Origin: Zelonia costaricensis | Lineage: Eukaryota; Euglenozoa; Kinetoplastea; Trypanosomatida; Trypanosomatidae | NCBI GenBank assembly: GCA_030849075.1 | Contig: JASAOO010003304.1 | Location: 1 to 38,675, forward strand | Direction of reading: 5' to 3' | DNA: 38,675 nt | Part shown: positions 19,447 to 29,095 of the stretch, piece after piece | Numbering within the stretch: the first letter of the stretch is position 1 | How the letters are laid out: each line of letters starts with the position of its first letter | Translations under genes and position numbers: made by a program | Notes under the pieces: model-generated | Told to the model about the DNA's origin: nothing | The model's database searches: none | Seen by the model: the letters and a program-made list of their open reading frames with translations, nothing else

Positions 19447-20901
19447 ATGCACACGGCGGCTGCAGTGCCTGGGCCTACGCTGGCCTCGGCCTCGAAAGGT
19501 GGTGCCCCACTGGACCTTCTGCGATTCCTGGCGCTCTCGCTTGAGGTGCACACCGACGCCGTCTGCTGCGCCGTCGACGACGTCGAGAGGGCCATCGTGG
19601 AGTCCTCCACCGACGACGAGCGACTCGACGCGCTCGAGGAGGAGCTGGCGGATCTGCTGGACCGACAGCGCCGCCTGCACGCCGCACACTCCGTCATCGC
19701 CCTCTCACAGGAGGAGCGCCGCCGCGGCGCCGAGCTCCGGCGCAGTCGGCTACCACTCACGCAGTCCTTCGGCGAGAAGCGCATCCAGGTGTCACGCCCG
19801 TCATCGCAACCCGTCGCAGGCCTGTCCGCCATGCGTGTCGCGCGCCACACGGGCGACACAGGGGAGGATCTAAGGACCGGCTCTAGTGGCGCGGACGCGT
19901 CGACCCGCGGCTTCTCCACTGGCGCGCCGTCGGAGGCCGCCACCCAGCTCCAGGCTGAGCTCGAGCTCGTGGACGCGCAGGTGGAGCAGGTGAAGTCCCG
20001 CGTTCAGTACCTCGATCGGTACTCGCTGCGGGGGAAGCTGCTTGAGCTGGAGAAGCGCAAGAAGGCCATAAAGGACGTCAACCTCGACGACATCACGGCC
20101 GCCGTCGTGGACGGCTTTCAGTTCCCGGCTGCGGTGCAGGCGCTGTGGGGACCGCCGCCGGCGTTGCCCACAGCCGGTCGGCCCCGCGCCCCCGAAGCCA
20201 GCCTCGCCCAGCACGCTGCCGGCAAAATGTCGGTGGTCAACCACACCAACGTGGACCTGCTGCTGGCGCGGGCCTGTCAGCGCCTTGCCGGTCGCGCCAC
20301 CGACGCGCTCGAGGCCCTCTCGTCGACGAGTGTCACAGAGGATAGCGTTGCGGCGCACGTGCTGGGCTGCATGGTGTACGCCGGTGAGTTTGACGCCAGC
20401 GATGGCACCGACCTCGCCGCCGTGCAGGCGCTGCAGCAGATGGCCCCCAGTGCGCTCTCGCAGCTCTACGACGCGTGCGTGGGCGGCAGCGTGTGCGAGG
20501 CGCGGCTGGATGAGCGCTGCTTCGGCGCGCGGCAGACAGTGTTGTCGGCGCACGATTTCTGTGCCCTCCCCACCGACTGGGCTACCACGCAGTCCTTGAC
20601 GGGAGTTGCCCTCGACACGGTCCTTCCGCCCGTCCGCCACCTGCTGGTCCCGCGTTTCACCTTCGCCGATGTGGCGGAGCTGCGGCGGCTGCAAGCGCGG
20701 CGGGTCGCGCTGCAGGAGAAGATTGTGCAGTTCCTCGTCGGTGGGCAGGAGGCAGAGGCGGAGGCGTTGGCCGGCCTCGAGGCCGCGAGCTCGCGTGACC
20801 GCACCGTTGCCGCTGCACGCCTTGCAGTCGCGGATGCCACGCCGACGACGCGTTGCGCGCACGCCTGGAAGACGATCCTGGCCGTCTCGGAGGAGTCGTA
20901 G
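19447..20901 (+). CDS. Hypothetical protein with coiled coils (484 aa)
   Basis: I do not recognise the family. The protein is 484 aa, largely helical and charged, with strong G/C third-position bias. Coiled-coil-like segments lie near residues 50-80 (Glu/Asp/Leu-rich), 170-215 (QLQAELELVDAQVEQ... into a Lys/Glu helix) and 405-440. The middle part (about 270-370) is predicted compact and helical. There is no signal peptide, membrane anchor or catalytic motif that I can see. The frame extends 39 codons upstream, but from a TTG and through the polypyrimidine tract, where it reads as a run of Leu/Phe; that segment is not protein. A structural or cytoskeletal role would fit, but this is a guess. 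Confidence 0.8.
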   Translation: MHTAAAVPGPTLASASKGGAPLDLLRFLALSLEVHTDAVCCAVDDVERAIVESSTDDERLDALEEELADLLDRQRRLHAAHSVIALSQEERRRGAELRRSRLPLTQSFGEKRIQVSRPSSQPVAGLSAMRVARHTGDTGEDLRTGSSGADASTRGFSTGAPSEAATQLQAELELVDAQVEQVKSRVQYLDRYSLRGKLLELEKRKKAIKDVNLDDITAAVVDGFQFPAAVQALWGPPPALPTAGRPRAPEASLAQHAAGKMSVVNHTNVDLLLARACQRLAGRATDALEALSSTSVTEDSVAAHVLGCMVYAGEFDASDGTDLAAVQALQQMAPSALSQLYDACVGGSVCEARLDERCFGARQTVLSAHDFCALPTDWATTQSLTGVALDTVLPPVRHLLVPRFTFADVAELRRLQARRVALQEKIVQFLVGGQEAEAEALAGLEAASSRDRTVAAARLAVADATPTTRCAHAWKTILAVSEES

Positions 20902-22053
20902 ATCGGTGAACTGTGTGAGTCGCCGTGTGAATAGAAGCTGGTGTTGCCGCTGTCGAGCACGCCCCTGGATGCGACGTCATAGATGTGCGTGCTGCCCGTG
21001 ACGCAGATGCGCCTTGATTTCGTGAAGACGTACCACAAATGGAAAAGAAGAGCGTACAACAAGGGCCGTGCGTACTGCGCAAAACGCACCTCTCTTGTAG
21101 CCAGCGTCTGTCTCCCACACCACAAAGGCGCGACCGCGATGAAGCGCATGGGGGACTCGGGCAGCCGCTGGGGCCTGCTCGCCATGTCGTCAGGCGCTTG
21201 CGCACATTTCGCTCTCTTTGCGTCGCACCAGTCCCTCTCCTGCTTCCGTATCTCAACACTGGTGCCGCTTTCTGCCTACCCTCTCTTGCGCACACATCAA
21301 CTTGCTCCCTCCCCCCTTCCCTCCACACGCACCACGACCTCGCTTGCCGTGTGTGGGGACCCACAACTACACTATCGCCACCTTCCACTCTCCGCACCCA
21401 CCCCCTCTTTCGCCTTATGCCACTCCCGTTGCGTCGGGCACCCACATAAGCCGGATTAGAGCCAAAGGTCTCAAAAAAAAAAAAACAGAAGAAGCCGTAC
21501 GTGCGCACGCCCCCGCCACGCCCCGCCATCTCTCGTCGTCAAATCCCCGTGGGTTTTCTTTTTTTTTCTTCTCTCCCGCGTCGGTGCGTGTGCGTGCGTG
21601 TGTGTTCGGCCCCATCTTTTCTCTTTTTTTTTGTATTTGCCCACCCCCCCCCTCCCCTCCCCTCATCCCTCCTCTCACCATCACTCCACGCCTGGGGAAG
21701 AACACGTTTCCCTGTCTCACTCCCCCTGCCGTCCTCGTCCACGGCGCATTTGTTGTGGGTCTGTGCGGCGTTGTGGTGGCGGACTGTGCTCCCCTTGTGT
21801 GGGTTTCCTCCCGCTCCCTCTCCTCCCCCTCCTCTCCCTTTCTCCTCCCACTGCTTCTCCGTTTCTGTTTTGTTTTCATTTGCGTACCCCCCTCGCGTCT
21901 GTGTGAGTGCGTGTATTTGTGTGTGCGTGCTTGGTCTCTGCTTTTGTTTCTGTTCTTGTCTTCTCTGTTGGCGAGTGCATGTGCGTGCGTCGCTCGTGCT
22001 CTTGCTTTCCCGGCAGCTGAGTTGACGTGGCCCCCTTCCCCTCTCTCTCCCAC

Positions 22054-22106
22054 GTCCCCCTTTTCTGTTCTCGCGTTCTCGACTTGCTTGGACTCTTCTT
22101 TCACAG
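22054..22106 (+). promoter_or_regulatory. Candidate trans-splice acceptor for the PERK-like kinase
   Basis: A pyrimidine-rich stretch ends in TTCTTTCACAG at 22106. A second good site ends in TTATCTCAG at 22231. Both lie upstream of the uORF at 22267, so either would include it in the mature mRNA. Confidence 0.45.
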
Positions 22107-22266
22107 TGTCAGCATCAACTCTCCGTGACCATATTTGCCGTCCTTGATTTCGTGTTTCTGTAGTCGGCCTCCTTGCACGCCCCCATCCCCTCCCCTCCGC
22201 GAGGCGGTTCGCGCGTCGGTTCTTATCTCAGCGTGTCTGTATTTGCGTGCTGGTCGGATCGCGTGC

Positions 22267-22305
22267 ATGTCGGTAGGGCTCGCAAGTCGTGATTGTTTGC
22301 TGTGA
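22267..22305 (+). promoter_or_regulatory. Upstream ORF (12 codons) ahead of the PERK-like kinase
   Basis: An ATG followed by 11 sense codons and TGA, 242 bases before the kinase start. It is the only ATG between the two best splice acceptors (22106, 22231) and the kinase start codon at 22548. If retained in the mRNA, it would make kinase translation depend on re-initiation or leaky scanning. Inferred from sequence only. Confidence 0.5.
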
Positions 22306-22547
22306 ACGGTAGTTGAGCAGAGGAGTGAAAGGGGAGACGAACTCAACCCCCCCCCCCTCCACACACACACACATACGAACACAAAGCGGTTGTCTTACGC
22401 TTTCATCTTCTCCCTTTCGTTGCGGTGGTTCTTTTGTCATTGTGTGCTCTACGTGCACCTGCTTCCTGTCTTCTTGTTACGTACGAAAACCGACCCATTT
22501 CTCTGCCTCTTCCTCGCCGCTGCGGACACACGCCCGCTGTGCGGTGC

Positions 22548-25500
22548 ATGACTTGCGATGTACCCCTTCACTGCGCGATCTTGGTGCAGTGCCGCGCCGC
22601 GGTAAGCGGCGGCAAACAACGCAAGCGGGGCCGTACTCGTCACGCCTTGACGGCCTTGCTGCTGCTTCTTGTCTTCGCGACATTTTTCTCCGCGCCAGCT
22701 GACGCCACCGCGGCGGATGCGGCGCACGCAGACGACAACTTGTCCCATGACGTCTCGCTGCACTACACCTTCACGGGCAGCAACCTGGCTCTCGTCGTGA
22801 CAGACAGCGGCTTTCTTCACGCCTACGACGTGGTGCACGGCGAGCATCTGTGGTCGGCCGACGCCGGTGGTGACATGATCGCCGTGGCGGTGGACGTGCC
22901 ACCCTCGAAGGATGCCATCCTGAAGGATCCGCTCGCGCTCCCGTTCGTGGTGCGTGGCAACAGCCTCTTCACGCGCACTCCGTTCTTCGCTTACACTCCG
23001 CCAGCCTCCCCGGAGGCGTCGGCGGAGCTGCTGGATGGACTGCCGGCGTCGCTGCGGCCGTACTTCTTCATGAACATCTCAACCCTGCTGCGCCGTCAGA
23101 CGGTCTTTTTTGGCGGCACGGACGTGTACGTGACGACGTCGGTCGATGTGGCAGACCTCGACGTGGCCACCGGCCGACCCGTCGGAGCCCGTGCCACGCG
23201 GACGAGGCCCGTGCGTCGGCAAGGCGGCGCCAGCAGTGGAGGTGCCCACGGCGCCACGGCGGGCCACTCCTCCTCTTCGTCCCCTTCACGCACGCTGCAG
23301 GACCGTCGTGGCGCTGCAGCGGAGCACAACGAGCTGCTTCCCTTGTTGCACACGGTGCGCTACAACATCGTCATACACGCCGTGAAGGCGGGCGAGTACA
23401 GCTGGACCATCACGCTGGCCCAGCTGCGGCTCTCCCCACGCGCCCCTGCGGCGACGCCGCCGTTCACTGGCGCGGTGCGTGGCGACCCCGCGCGCGGCTT
23501 TGCGTCGTCGAGCAGCAAGACGGCCCACGCAACCGACGGCGACGAGAGCCCACGCTTCTTCTCGCAGTTCATGCGCAAGATGTTCGACTACGACGACGCC
23601 CACGTTGTCAACGTAGCCCACGAGCAGGGGGCACGCGACGCGCACGCAGCAGAGGCACCAGGCGAGGCGCCCTCCACTCCCACTGCCGATGCCTCACCGC
23701 TGCCGCAGGGGCAGCAAGAGGAGCAGCAGCACCCACCGCCGGCGCCGGCGTGGTGGGGCAAGGTGCAGCAAAGCCGCACGCAGGCAGCCAAGCGCGTGAG
23801 TCAGCTGGTGAGCCTGCTGCAGCTGAACGTGAGTCACGTCGCGCTGCGCAGTCTGTACGACGGCAGCCTGGCGTGGACGGCCGCTCTACCGCCCGTGACA
23901 CGCGCAGCCACCGCAATTGACCACGACGAAGGGGCACCCGCAGAGGGGGGCTCGTCCTCTGCGTCGGCCACCCCCGCGGTCATTGCGTCGTACGTGTGGA
24001 TCAGCGGCGCAGACGAGGTGTTTCGCGTTCCGGTCGCGCGCGCCGGCCGTGCGAGCGTGCTGGAGGAGGACCCGTACACGGGCGTGTACGCGGAGCAGTC
24101 CCCCCGCCACGACCACGGCGGCGTGCTCGGCGCTGCTGAGTCGCCGCGGCGCTCACCGCTCCTCGCCGCCGCCTCCAGCACAGGTGCGGTGGTCGTCACG
24201 CCGCGCGACTCGGCACATGCCTTGCAACTTGTGCCCTTCCTGCAGCAGCTCGGTGTTGTCCCGCTGCCTCCGCACCTCCGCACGGGAGCGTCCGGCCAGC
24301 ACGCTAACGCGTGGCTGTCTGACGACATCGAGGCCGACGAGCGCGAGGAGACGGAGCTGGCCGAGTACTACCACCAGTGCAGCTGGTGGGAGGCCCCGTT
24401 CCTGTCGTCGCCCTCGGCCGCCAGCGCGGCGGCCAGGATACCGTCCCTCGGCTACTCGTCCGACGCCCGCCTGACGAACAGCAACACAGACGGCGCGGCG
24501 GCGCTGATCGGCCTCAACAGCGGCCCAGGCGGGGTCGTGCGCACCGGTCTTGCATGGCGCACGGCGGCCGTCATCTCGTTTCACGTTCTGTGCCTGGCCG
24601 GCTCGATCGCGTTCCTGTGTGCCGGGGTGCCGCCGCGTGGACAGCTGCAGCGCGCCTGGGCCCAAGCGGACCGCAACCGCGACCGTCTCTCGCACTCGTC
24701 CGTGTCGCGCCCGCACTCGACGCAGCTCGCACCACAGGACCTGCTGCTGTCCCCGCACGGCACGAGCCGCATGACGCCCTTCAGCCCGATCCTGGACAGC
24801 TTCTCGGTCGACTCGCCAGCGCTGGGCCACACGGGCAGCGCAACGGCAGGGGCGAGCGGCTCCGTGTCGGTGTCGCCCCGCTCCCTCCCGCACCCCGACG
24901 ACTCGCTGCAGGAGCTGCTCATGCAGCGGCGCCACCGGCTGGGGCAGCACGGCGCGACCCCACCCCGCTCGCCGTGGGCCGACGCCACGCCGGAGCAGGT
25001 GTACGCGATGATGCGGGAGGAGAGCGAGGAGAAGGTGCCGGCTGTGGCAGGGACGACGGTGGCTGCGGCGGCGACGGCGCGGGCCAGCAGCACGGCGGTG
25101 TCGTGGGGCAACGGCGCCGGCCTCACGCCCTCCGTGACGCCGTCCGCTGCGGAGAAGTCGGAGGAGCGGCCTCGTGAGGCCGCTCTCGCGGCGTGCCTGG
25201 ACACCGCCCCGGTGGGGGACGCCGCTGCAGCTGCCGTGGCCTCGCCCGAGGCGAAGAAGGCGAAGGGGACGCCGTCGACAGAGAGCTCGAGCGACGGCGA
25301 CTCGGTCGAGATCGACCTGGGAGATCGGTGGTGGCTGCGTGCGCAGTTTCCACGGCGGCTGCCCAGTGCGGGCACACTGGACGAGACCTTCTCCGAGCAC
25401 GGCAGCAGCATCAGTCGCTCGCTGGCGCACACGGCGACAAAGGAGGAGGGCAAGCTTTTCCAGAACCAGTTCAAGGTGATCAAGAAGATCGGTTTTGGCG

Positions 25501-27233
25501 GGGAGGGCTCCGTCTTCTGCGTGGAGCACCGTGTCACCAAGGCCGAGTACGCCATGAAGGTGATTCAGATACACGAGCAGGACGAGGCCCGCGTCGTGCA
25601 GGAGGCGATTCTGCACAGCTCCTTCGACCATGCCAACGTGGTGCGCTTCAACTTCTGCTGGATCGAGGACATCGCCGTGTCGACGGCCGATCAGCTGGAG
25701 CTGTGCAACCGCGAGGAGGACGGCCTCGACACGGCGTCGCTGACGTACAGTGACGCCTCGCTGGCGATGTCCACCTCGGACCGCGTCAACGGGGGCAGCG
25801 CGGAGACGACGACGGACGCGACGAGCCGCAACGCGTACCACATGCTCTTCATCCAGATGGAGTACTTCTCGCGCGGCACGCTCGCCGACTGGCTGCGACG
25901 CCGCACCGGCTTCTTTCGGCTGGAGGTGCTGCGCTACATGCGGCAGATCGCCAGCGGGATCGCCTACCTGCACAACCAGGAGGTTGTGCACCGCGACCTG
26001 AAGCCGACGAACATTTTTGTGTCGAACGCGAACGTGCTCAAGATCGGTGACTTCGGGCTTGCCAAGCGGCCCGGCAACGCCACCGCCGACCTGGCGTCTG
26101 GCGTGGCGGGCGGGCAGCAGGAGCGCTCTATTGTGGGGGGCAGCCCGCTCTACTGCAGCCCGGAGCAGATGCGCGGCGACGTGGTTGGCAAGCCGTCGGA
26201 CATCTTCTCCCTGGGCATCATTGGGGTGGAGATGCTGTGCACCTTCGCGACGCTGCACGAGCGCATTCGCATTCTCACAGACGCACACCAGGGTGTGCTG
26301 CCGGCAGAGCTGGAGTCGGAGTTCCCTGACGAGGCCCAGCTCATAAGACCGATGCTCGCCGCCCAGCCCCAGCAGCGCCCCGTCGTGCGGAAGGTTTTGC
26401 GCCAGATCAAGCGGCTCGTGAACACGCTCGAGATGGAGGAGAGTGACGAGGAGACGGAGGAGGTGGCGCCGCATTCGGTGACAGACACTGCCAAGACCTC
26501 CGCGGCACAACGCGGCAGCTCCTCCGGCACCAGCGCCACACAGCACCGCTCCAGCGGCCGCATCACAGCGTTCGCCACTCCGCCGCCACCTGCAGCGGCG
26601 GCCACGGCGGCCGCGGCAGCAGCGGCAGTGGCAGCGGTGGCGGCCGCCGCTCCGCCGGACCTGTGGGACGGCATGGGCAAAGGATCACCGCTGCAACCGC
26701 CGAGTGAGTCGGCCGCCTCGCACCGCGCAGATATTCTCCCGTCCACCATGGAGCTCGCGAGTACTGCCGACCTCGCCATAACGCTGGACGACGACAGCGG
26801 CGCGCGGGACGCGTTCCTCACTCCCCTGCACGGGCATAAGTCACGAGCGGCGCAGCTGCCGGTGTGGCAGGAGGGCACCAAGAGCCCGAACCTCACGGCT
26901 GCCGCGCCCCCCATCAACGCTGTCGGCGCGGCCGCGCTGCGCCCTCGCGGGCTTTCCCGCGAGAGCGCCGCCGGCATCGTCTCGATGCACGGCTCCCTCG
27001 TCGTGAAGCGTGGCAACACGTACCACACGCGTGACAACCGGTCACCGAACTCGGAGGCGGACGGCAGCGGCCCTGGCCTCCGCTCCGCAACAGGCAGCCC
27101 GGCACCGCGTGAGCTTTACGTGAGTCACCCCTACGGTCCGCCCACGACGCCGGTCATGTACACCGGCGACGCAGACCTTTCAACCATCCTGAAACGCGAC
27201 CTGCAGGACCGCACAATTCCTGCACCAGATTGA
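22548..27233 (+). CDS. PERK-type transmembrane eIF2-alpha kinase
   Basis: Endoplasmic reticulum stress sensor kinase expected to phosphorylate eIF2-alpha and lower translation. Length 1,561 aa. After a basic N-region, a signal-peptide core at about 33-48 ends in Ala-rich sequence near 53. A luminal region with PQQ-like strands (PERK/IRE1 style) runs to one membrane helix at about 673-694. The cytosolic kinase domain starts near 975: glycine loop GFGGEGSV, ATP lysine Lys1004, helix-C Glu1019, an acidic insert between early strands as in eIF2-alpha kinases, HRDLKPTN with Asp1150, DFG Asp1168, and CSPEQ. Ser1199 sits where PKR and PERK have the essential activation-loop Thr. A low-complexity, Ala-rich tail follows from about 1300. 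Trypanosomatids lack the IRE1 branch, which makes this the likely ER-stress arm. Upstream frame opens only at a GTG; 22548 is the first in-frame ATG. Confidence 0.92.
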   Translation: MTCDVPLHCAILVQCRAAVSGGKQRKRGRTRHALTALLLLLVFATFFSAPADATAADAAHADDNLSHDVSLHYTFTGSNLALVVTDSGFLHAYDVVHGEHLWSADAGGDMIAVAVDVPPSKDAILKDPLALPFVVRGNSLFTRTPFFAYTPPASPEASAELLDGLPASLRPYFFMNISTLLRRQTVFFGGTDVYVTTSVDVADLDVATGRPVGARATRTRPVRRQGGASSGGAHGATAGHSSSSSPSRTLQDRRGAAAEHNELLPLLHTVRYNIVIHAVKAGEYSWTITLAQLRLSPRAPAATPPFTGAVRGDPARGFASSSSKTAHATDGDESPRFFSQFMRKMFDYDDAHVVNVAHEQGARDAHAAEAPGEAPSTPTADASPLPQGQQEEQQHPPPAPAWWGKVQQSRTQAAKRVSQLVSLLQLNVSHVALRSLYDGSLAWTAALPPVTRAATAIDHDEGAPAEGGSSSASATPAVIASYVWISGADEVFRVPVARAGRASVLEEDPYTGVYAEQSPRHDHGGVLGAAESPRRSPLLAAASSTGAVVVTPRDSAHALQLVPFLQQLGVVPLPPHLRTGASGQHANAWLSDDIEADEREETELAEYYHQCSWWEAPFLSSPSAASAAARIPSLGYSSDARLTNSNTDGAAALIGLNSGPGGVVRTGLAWRTAAVISFHVLCLAGSIAFLCAGVPPRGQLQRAWAQADRNRDRLSHSSVSRPHSTQLAPQDLLLSPHGTSRMTPFSPILDSFSVDSPALGHTGSATAGASGSVSVSPRSLPHPDDSLQELLMQRRHRLGQHGATPPRSPWADATPEQVYAMMREESEEKVPAVAGTTVAAAATARASSTAVSWGNGAGLTPSVTPSAAEKSEERPREAALAACLDTAPVGDAAAAAVASPEAKKAKGTPSTESSSDGDSVEIDLGDRWWLRAQFPRRLPSAGTLDETFSEHGSSISRSLAHTATKEEGKLFQNQFKVIKKIGFGGEGSVFCVEHRVTKAEYAMKVIQIHEQDEARVVQEAILHSSFDHANVVRFNFCWIEDIAVSTADQLELCNREEDGLDTASLTYSDASLAMSTSDRVNGGSAETTTDATSRNAYHMLFIQMEYFSRGTLADWLRRRTGFFRLEVLRYMRQIASGIAYLHNQEVVHRDLKPTNIFVSNANVLKIGDFGLAKRPGNATADLASGVAGGQQERSIVGGSPLYCSPEQMRGDVVGKPSDIFSLGIIGVEMLCTFATLHERIRILTDAHQGVLPAELESEFPDEAQLIRPMLAAQPQQRPVVRKVLRQIKRLVNTLEMEESDEETEEVAPHSVTDTAKTSAAQRGSSSGTSATQHRSSGRITAFATPPPPAAAATAAAAAAAVAAVAAAAPPDLWDGMGKGSPLQPPSESAASHRADILPSTMELASTADLAITLDDDSGARDAFLTPLHGHKSRAAQLPVWQEGTKSPNLTAAAPPINAVGAAALRPRGLSRESAAGIVSMHGSLVVKRGNTYHTRDNRSPNSEADGSGPGLRSATGSPAPRELYVSHPYGPPTTPVMYTGDADLSTILKRDLQDRTIPAPD

Positions 27234-28894
27234 GGTGAGCGGCAGAGGGCAGAGGGGGGGGGGTTGGAGGCGAAGAAACCGACTCCCCTTTTGTGTTCTC
27301 AACGATTCTCTTCGCGCGGTGTCTCGTGGCGCGCGCACTCGGACTGGCCCGCCTCCCCCCCCCCTCTCCACACCACGTCACCGCATCTCTGCCCTCTTCC
27401 GTACCGGCACTCTGCACCTGGAAGCCTCATGCAAGACACCCACTCCAGGCACGTCCTGCGCTGTTGTTTTTCGTTCTTCTTGCGAAGTCATCGGTGCCTT
27501 TCACCTCTCCCCCTCCCCGTCGCATGCAGCGCTGGTCGATGTGCGGTGTGTGTCACACGTCTGCGTCGGTTCCTTTTTCTTTTTTATCTCTGAGAAGTGG
27601 ACCCCTCTCAGCCGTGTCGTCGCACGTAACTGTCAAGTGCAACAGTTGAGTGTCAGTGAGAGCGCCTGTGTGTGTGTGTGTGTGTTGGCAAGCCGAGATG
27701 AGCAGTTATTTTTGGGTCGCTGGTCAAGTTGTTCAGCAGCCACAATTTTCGTCTTGTGTCTGTTTCTCCGTGACGTCACCGTCCTGGACTACACGTGGCA
27801 TCGCCGGCGTGTGCGCGTGGTTGCTGGTTGACCCCTTCAGATTGTACGCCGCTGTCTCCCTCTACGGCGCTTCGATGGCGGGCCATGGGAACGTTTACGC
27901 CCCATCGTCATGACACGAACTTATCCTCCGCTCGCAGTCGGGTGCCTCGGTGCTGGATCTCACCGATGCTCACACACACACACACACACACACACGCAAA
28001 AACCACAAACCGCGTTGCACACGGACACATCGGCTCTTGTCCCGATGACCGTGCGACACCGAAATGAGAGTTGCAAGGGTGAGAACGACAAAAAAAGGAA
28101 AGAAAAACGAACCGAGAAGGACGCAAGACAGACTTTCTGACTTTTTTACTTCGACGAAAACTCAGAGTTTTGCTGCGACGTGGCGCCGCTGCCGTTGCTT
28201 CTCGTCCTTCTTGCCATCTTCTCTTTTCTGTTCTCTTTTTCACAGTGTCTCTGGGCTGTTTCTCGCTGGTGGGTTGTGGGGGTGGATGACTGTCTTGTTT
28301 TTGTTCTAGGCCACCGCTGAGGCGGCACGCACTTGCGTAGCACCTGCAACGCGTTCGAAAAGCGAACTCGAGCACTCACTATGGGAGGCACTTGCTGCTC
28401 CTTTGATGAAGAGTAGTCGATTCGGGAATGAAGGCCGTCCACGTCCGCCGTCTTGCAGTCTCCGGGAAGGGGGCTCACAGCCGTCATACGCAGCGGCTCC
28501 ACCTCGAGCAGCTGCTGCGAGTGGGAAGGCCTAGTCATCTGTGTGCGTGACACGCTTGGCGGAAGGCCCCGTCGAGAGTCGATGCGGACGGCGGCAGTAC
28601 GACGTCACGCCGGTGGCGCTGCCCAGGCAACTCTTTCCGCAGATTCGGCGCTTACTCCGGTCTTGTACTTCGCCAGCTAGGTTTTCCTGATCCGTTGTCT
28701 GTTCACTCTTGCTCCCATCCTTCTGTGTCTCTCTCTCTCTCTCACTCACAGCTCGACTCGGTGGCGCGCACGACGCTGCTCAGTGCAGAGGGGCTCCCCC
28801 CCCCCCTCGTCACCGGCCCTGCCATCCTACCCTTCCCACGCAGCGCACCGCTGCCAAGAAAAAAAAAGACGGGAATCAAGAAATACAGTGACTC
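27234..28894. other. Spacer: kinase 3' UTR and intergenic
   Basis: No gene seen. It contains an AC microsatellite at 27971-27995, an A-rich patch at about 28075-28135, a TC run near 28729-28742 and scattered short frames without coding character. The stretch from 28585 onwards lacks ATGs and probably leads into the sirtuin leader. Confidence 0.65.
27971..27995. repeat. (CA)n microsatellite
   Basis: Twenty-five bases of alternating C and A in the spacer after the kinase gene. Confidence 0.95.
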
Positions 28895-28965
28895 GTTTTT
28901 TTTTTTTTGCGCTTCTCGTCGTGTCTGCTGTTGCTGAATCTCATCGCACTCGCTCCCTGTTTCAG
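28895..28965 (+). promoter_or_regulatory. Candidate trans-splice acceptor for the sirtuin gene
   Basis: A run of more than 12 T followed by further pyrimidine-rich sequence ends in CTGTTTCAG at 28965. Apart from the ATG in the suspect duplicated copy (29034), the first ATG after it is the sirtuin start at 29090. Confidence 0.6.
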
Positions 28966-28987
28966 CCACGCCCCCCCCCCCTTCTCC

Positions 28988-29095
28988 CCATCCCCATCCC
29001 CCCACGCGCAGCGCGATCGGCACCACCTGGACAATGCGGCCGNCCATCCCCCTCCCCCCACGCGCAGCGCGATCGGCACCACCTGGACAATGCGG
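28988..29095. repeat. 52-bp direct duplication around a single N (probable assembly artefact)
   Basis: Bases 28988-29039 and 29044-29095 are identical except for one position (A at 28996, C at 29052). They are separated only by CCGN, the N being 29043. Both copies end in the same ATGCGG, but the first (29034) is out of frame with the sirtuin. This is what an unmerged overlap between two contigs looks like; the genome probably has one copy. Confidence 0.8.

Larger units (their letters stand above)
20902..22547. other. Spacer: 3' UTR, intergenic and kinase 5' leader
   Basis: No gene seen. The first about 500 bases contain several ATGs and are probably 3' UTR of the preceding gene. From about 21540 to 22100 the strand is very pyrimidine-rich, ending in a candidate acceptor. 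A 12-codon upstream ORF at 22267 lies in the predicted kinase leader. A C-run and a short AC repeat occur at 22349-22373. Confidence 0.65.

Noticed and set aside
22425..22547. Longer N-terminus of the PERK-like kinase
   Set aside because: The frame opens at a GTG, not an ATG, and reads through UTR sequence; the first in-frame ATG is 22548.
24153..26546. Long - strand frame (797 codons) opposite the kinase
   Set aside because: It is antisense to a clearly conserved kinase. High GC with few TA-containing codons opens such mirror frames. No recognisable domain and His/Arg-rich composition.
28907..29089. Hydrophobic N-terminal extension of the sirtuin
   Set aside because: It starts at TTG, passes through the splice tract, the N and the duplicated copy. 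The family-like domain begins right at 29090.
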